From NCBI RefSeq assembly GCF_003201875.1, contig NZ_QJKD01000002.1, positions 552,591-616,590 on the forward strand: a DNA stretch of 64,000 nt. The letters run 5' to 3'. This DNA comes from Hungatella effluvii (GTDB lineage: Bacteria > Bacillota > Clostridia > Lachnospirales > Lachnospiraceae). Below are positions 63,330 to 64,000 of the stretch, in pieces (the stretch's first letter is position 1; each line of letters starts with the position of its first letter). A program made the translations under genes and the position numbers. The notes under the pieces were generated by a model. It did no database searches. It was not told the DNA's origin and saw nothing but the letters and a program-made list of their open reading frames with translations.

Positions 63330-63671
63330 AGAAAAAAGTACATCCTATGTTATCATGATAAGGGATTAGTATTCTGTGATCAGTTTAGTGATTACTACAC
63401 AGAGGAAAACGTGCGATATTGGTTTCTGAAATGTGTAAAGCAGGCGGGAATTACCTATCATACCCTGCATGACTGCTGTCATACTGTCTGTTCATTTTTG
63501 ATTAAGCGAGAAGCACAGCCAAAATTAATTCAGGCTCTTTTAGGCCATACTTTGCTGTCTACTACGATGGATATATACGGAGATATGTTCATAGATGTGG
63601 AGAGCCAGTTTGTCAATCAGCTTGACGACGTATATGGAATTGGAGTGCAGGAAGATAAAAATGTTATATGA
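63330..63671 (+). pseudogene. Tyrosine recombinase (integrase), C-terminal fragment with lost catalytic Arg
   Basis: The frame is open from 63330 without a valid start. It holds FLKCVKQAGITYHTLHDCCHTVCSFLI, where the family has HDCRHT; the catalytic Arg is now Cys (CGT-type to TGT, a single transition). Later motifs LLGHTLLSTTMDIYGDM keep the Gly-His and the nucleophilic Tyr. The N-terminal DNA-binding domains are missing. It lies 86 bp from a tRNA gene end, the typical place for an integrase beside its attachment site. Confidence 0.75.
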
Positions 63672-63697
63672 CAAACTCAGCTATATTTCAATAAAAT

Positions 63698-63739
63698 AAA
63701 AAGCGATGAGCCGCCACAATACGACGATCCATCGCTTTT
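63698..63739 (-). terminator. Terminator of tRNA-Leu, bidirectional
   Basis: AAAAGCGATG pairs with CATCGCTTTT around a 20-base loop; the minus strand continues in a T-tract. It serves the tRNA and faces the integrase remnant. Confidence 0.75.
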
Positions 63740-63756
63740 CTACTATTTGATTTCAG

Positions 63757-63836
63757 TGCGGGTAACAGGACTTGAACCTGCACGGTCTCCCACCAGAACC
63801 TAAATCTGGCGCGTCTGCCAATTCCGCCATACCCGC
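63757..63836 (-). tRNA. tRNA-Leu(UAG)
   Basis: On the minus strand the gene starts GCGGGTATGGCGGAATTGG and ends TTACCCGCA. The acceptor stem GCGGGTA/TACCCGC is perfect; the anticodon stem CCAGA/TCTGG frames a TTTAGGT loop with anticodon TAG; the T arm contains GGTTCAAGTCC. The variable arm GGGAGACCGTGC is short for a class II tRNA. CCA is not encoded. Its 3' end faces the integrase fragment. Confidence 0.95.
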
Positions 63837-63848
63837 TGACACCAATGG

Positions 63849-63877
63849 ATGATACCATCTGAGGGCGGAAATGTCAA
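63849..63877 (-). promoter_or_regulatory. Promoter of tRNA-Leu
   Basis: On the minus strand TTGACA and TATCAT are separated by 17 bp, and the -10 box ends 13 bp before the tRNA start. Confidence 0.85.
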
Positions 63878-63932
63878 GAATTTATAATTAAGCTTTGTGA
63901 ACACTTATGACTGATTTATGATAATGTCCTTA

Positions 63933-63978
63933 TATACCACACGTAATTATGTCCCAGCCTAATGCATGATGTGGTATA
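63933..63978. repeat. 9-bp inverted repeat near window end
   Basis: TATACCACA at 63933-63941 and TGTGGTATA at 63970-63978 are perfect inverted copies 28 bp apart. It may be an operator of a gene beyond the window; nothing else is visible in 63878-64000. Confidence 0.4.
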
Positions 63979-64000
63979 CTTATCCCTCATGACTATAAGA

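Noticed and set aside
1..64000. CRISPR array
   Set aside because: No set of regularly spaced direct repeats and no cas genes were seen.

Overview
This 64 kb window looks like chromosomal DNA of an anaerobic Gram-positive gut Firmicute, most likely Lachnospiraceae (Clostridium cluster XIVa). The evidence is purine-rich Shine-Dalgarno sites before almost every gene, several LplABC/GH38/GH4 carbohydrate genes, a class III fructose-bisphosphatase, NlpC/P60 cell-wall enzymes, roughly balanced GC, and no outer-membrane genes. All protein names come from reading motifs; no database was searched.

Layout. 1-5271: two overlapping GH38 alpha-mannosidases (the first cut by the window edge) and a SIS sugar-phosphate isomerase. 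5507-9824: a GldA/GldF/GldG-like ABC export cluster ending in a DUF4340 protein. 9825-11530: hairpins, a small membrane protein, a 238-bp hairpin MITE with an 8-bp target duplication, and a MarR regulator. 11577-15817: a small conserved ORF, a PatB-type C-S lyase, an SLC13 transporter and a LysR regulator. 16068-25723: a biosynthetic run leuB-ilvD-ilvB-serC-serA-DUF1015-Fe-ADH, interrupted by a 165-bp palindromic element that also supplies the last codons of ilvD.

25731-28741: a minus-strand group of XRE regulator, M23 peptidase and MBL hydrolase. 29025-33302: class III FBPase, DUF1700 protein and two paralogous NlpC/P60 hydrolases, each with its own promoter. 33612-38797: a tiny Asn/Ser/Gln-rich protein, a rhodanese, and a tight operon of two phosphodiesterases, an rRNA methyltransferase, a secreted C1 peptidase and RdgB. 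39173-46752: a molybdenum hydroxylase operon whose FAD subunit carries a GltD-like reductase nested inside it, with a MocA-like cofactor cytidylyltransferase and a divergent PucR regulator.

46926-49370: GH4 glycosidase and divergent AraC regulator. 49448-50969: a small conserved protein and decayed genes. 51024-61750: a membrane AraC sensor, an LplABC-type oligosaccharide importer with two lipoprotein binding proteins, and a third, long GH38 mannosidase. 61754-63671: gene graveyard and prophage relics (YqaJ, RecT and integrase fragments) abutting a tRNA-Leu(UAG), the likely old attachment site.

The most unusual items are the nested FAD/GltD fusion, the two palindromic mobile elements (one with strand-biased base pairing), the serine cluster with DUF1015 where a phosphatase gene would be expected, and the Asn-rich micro-protein.
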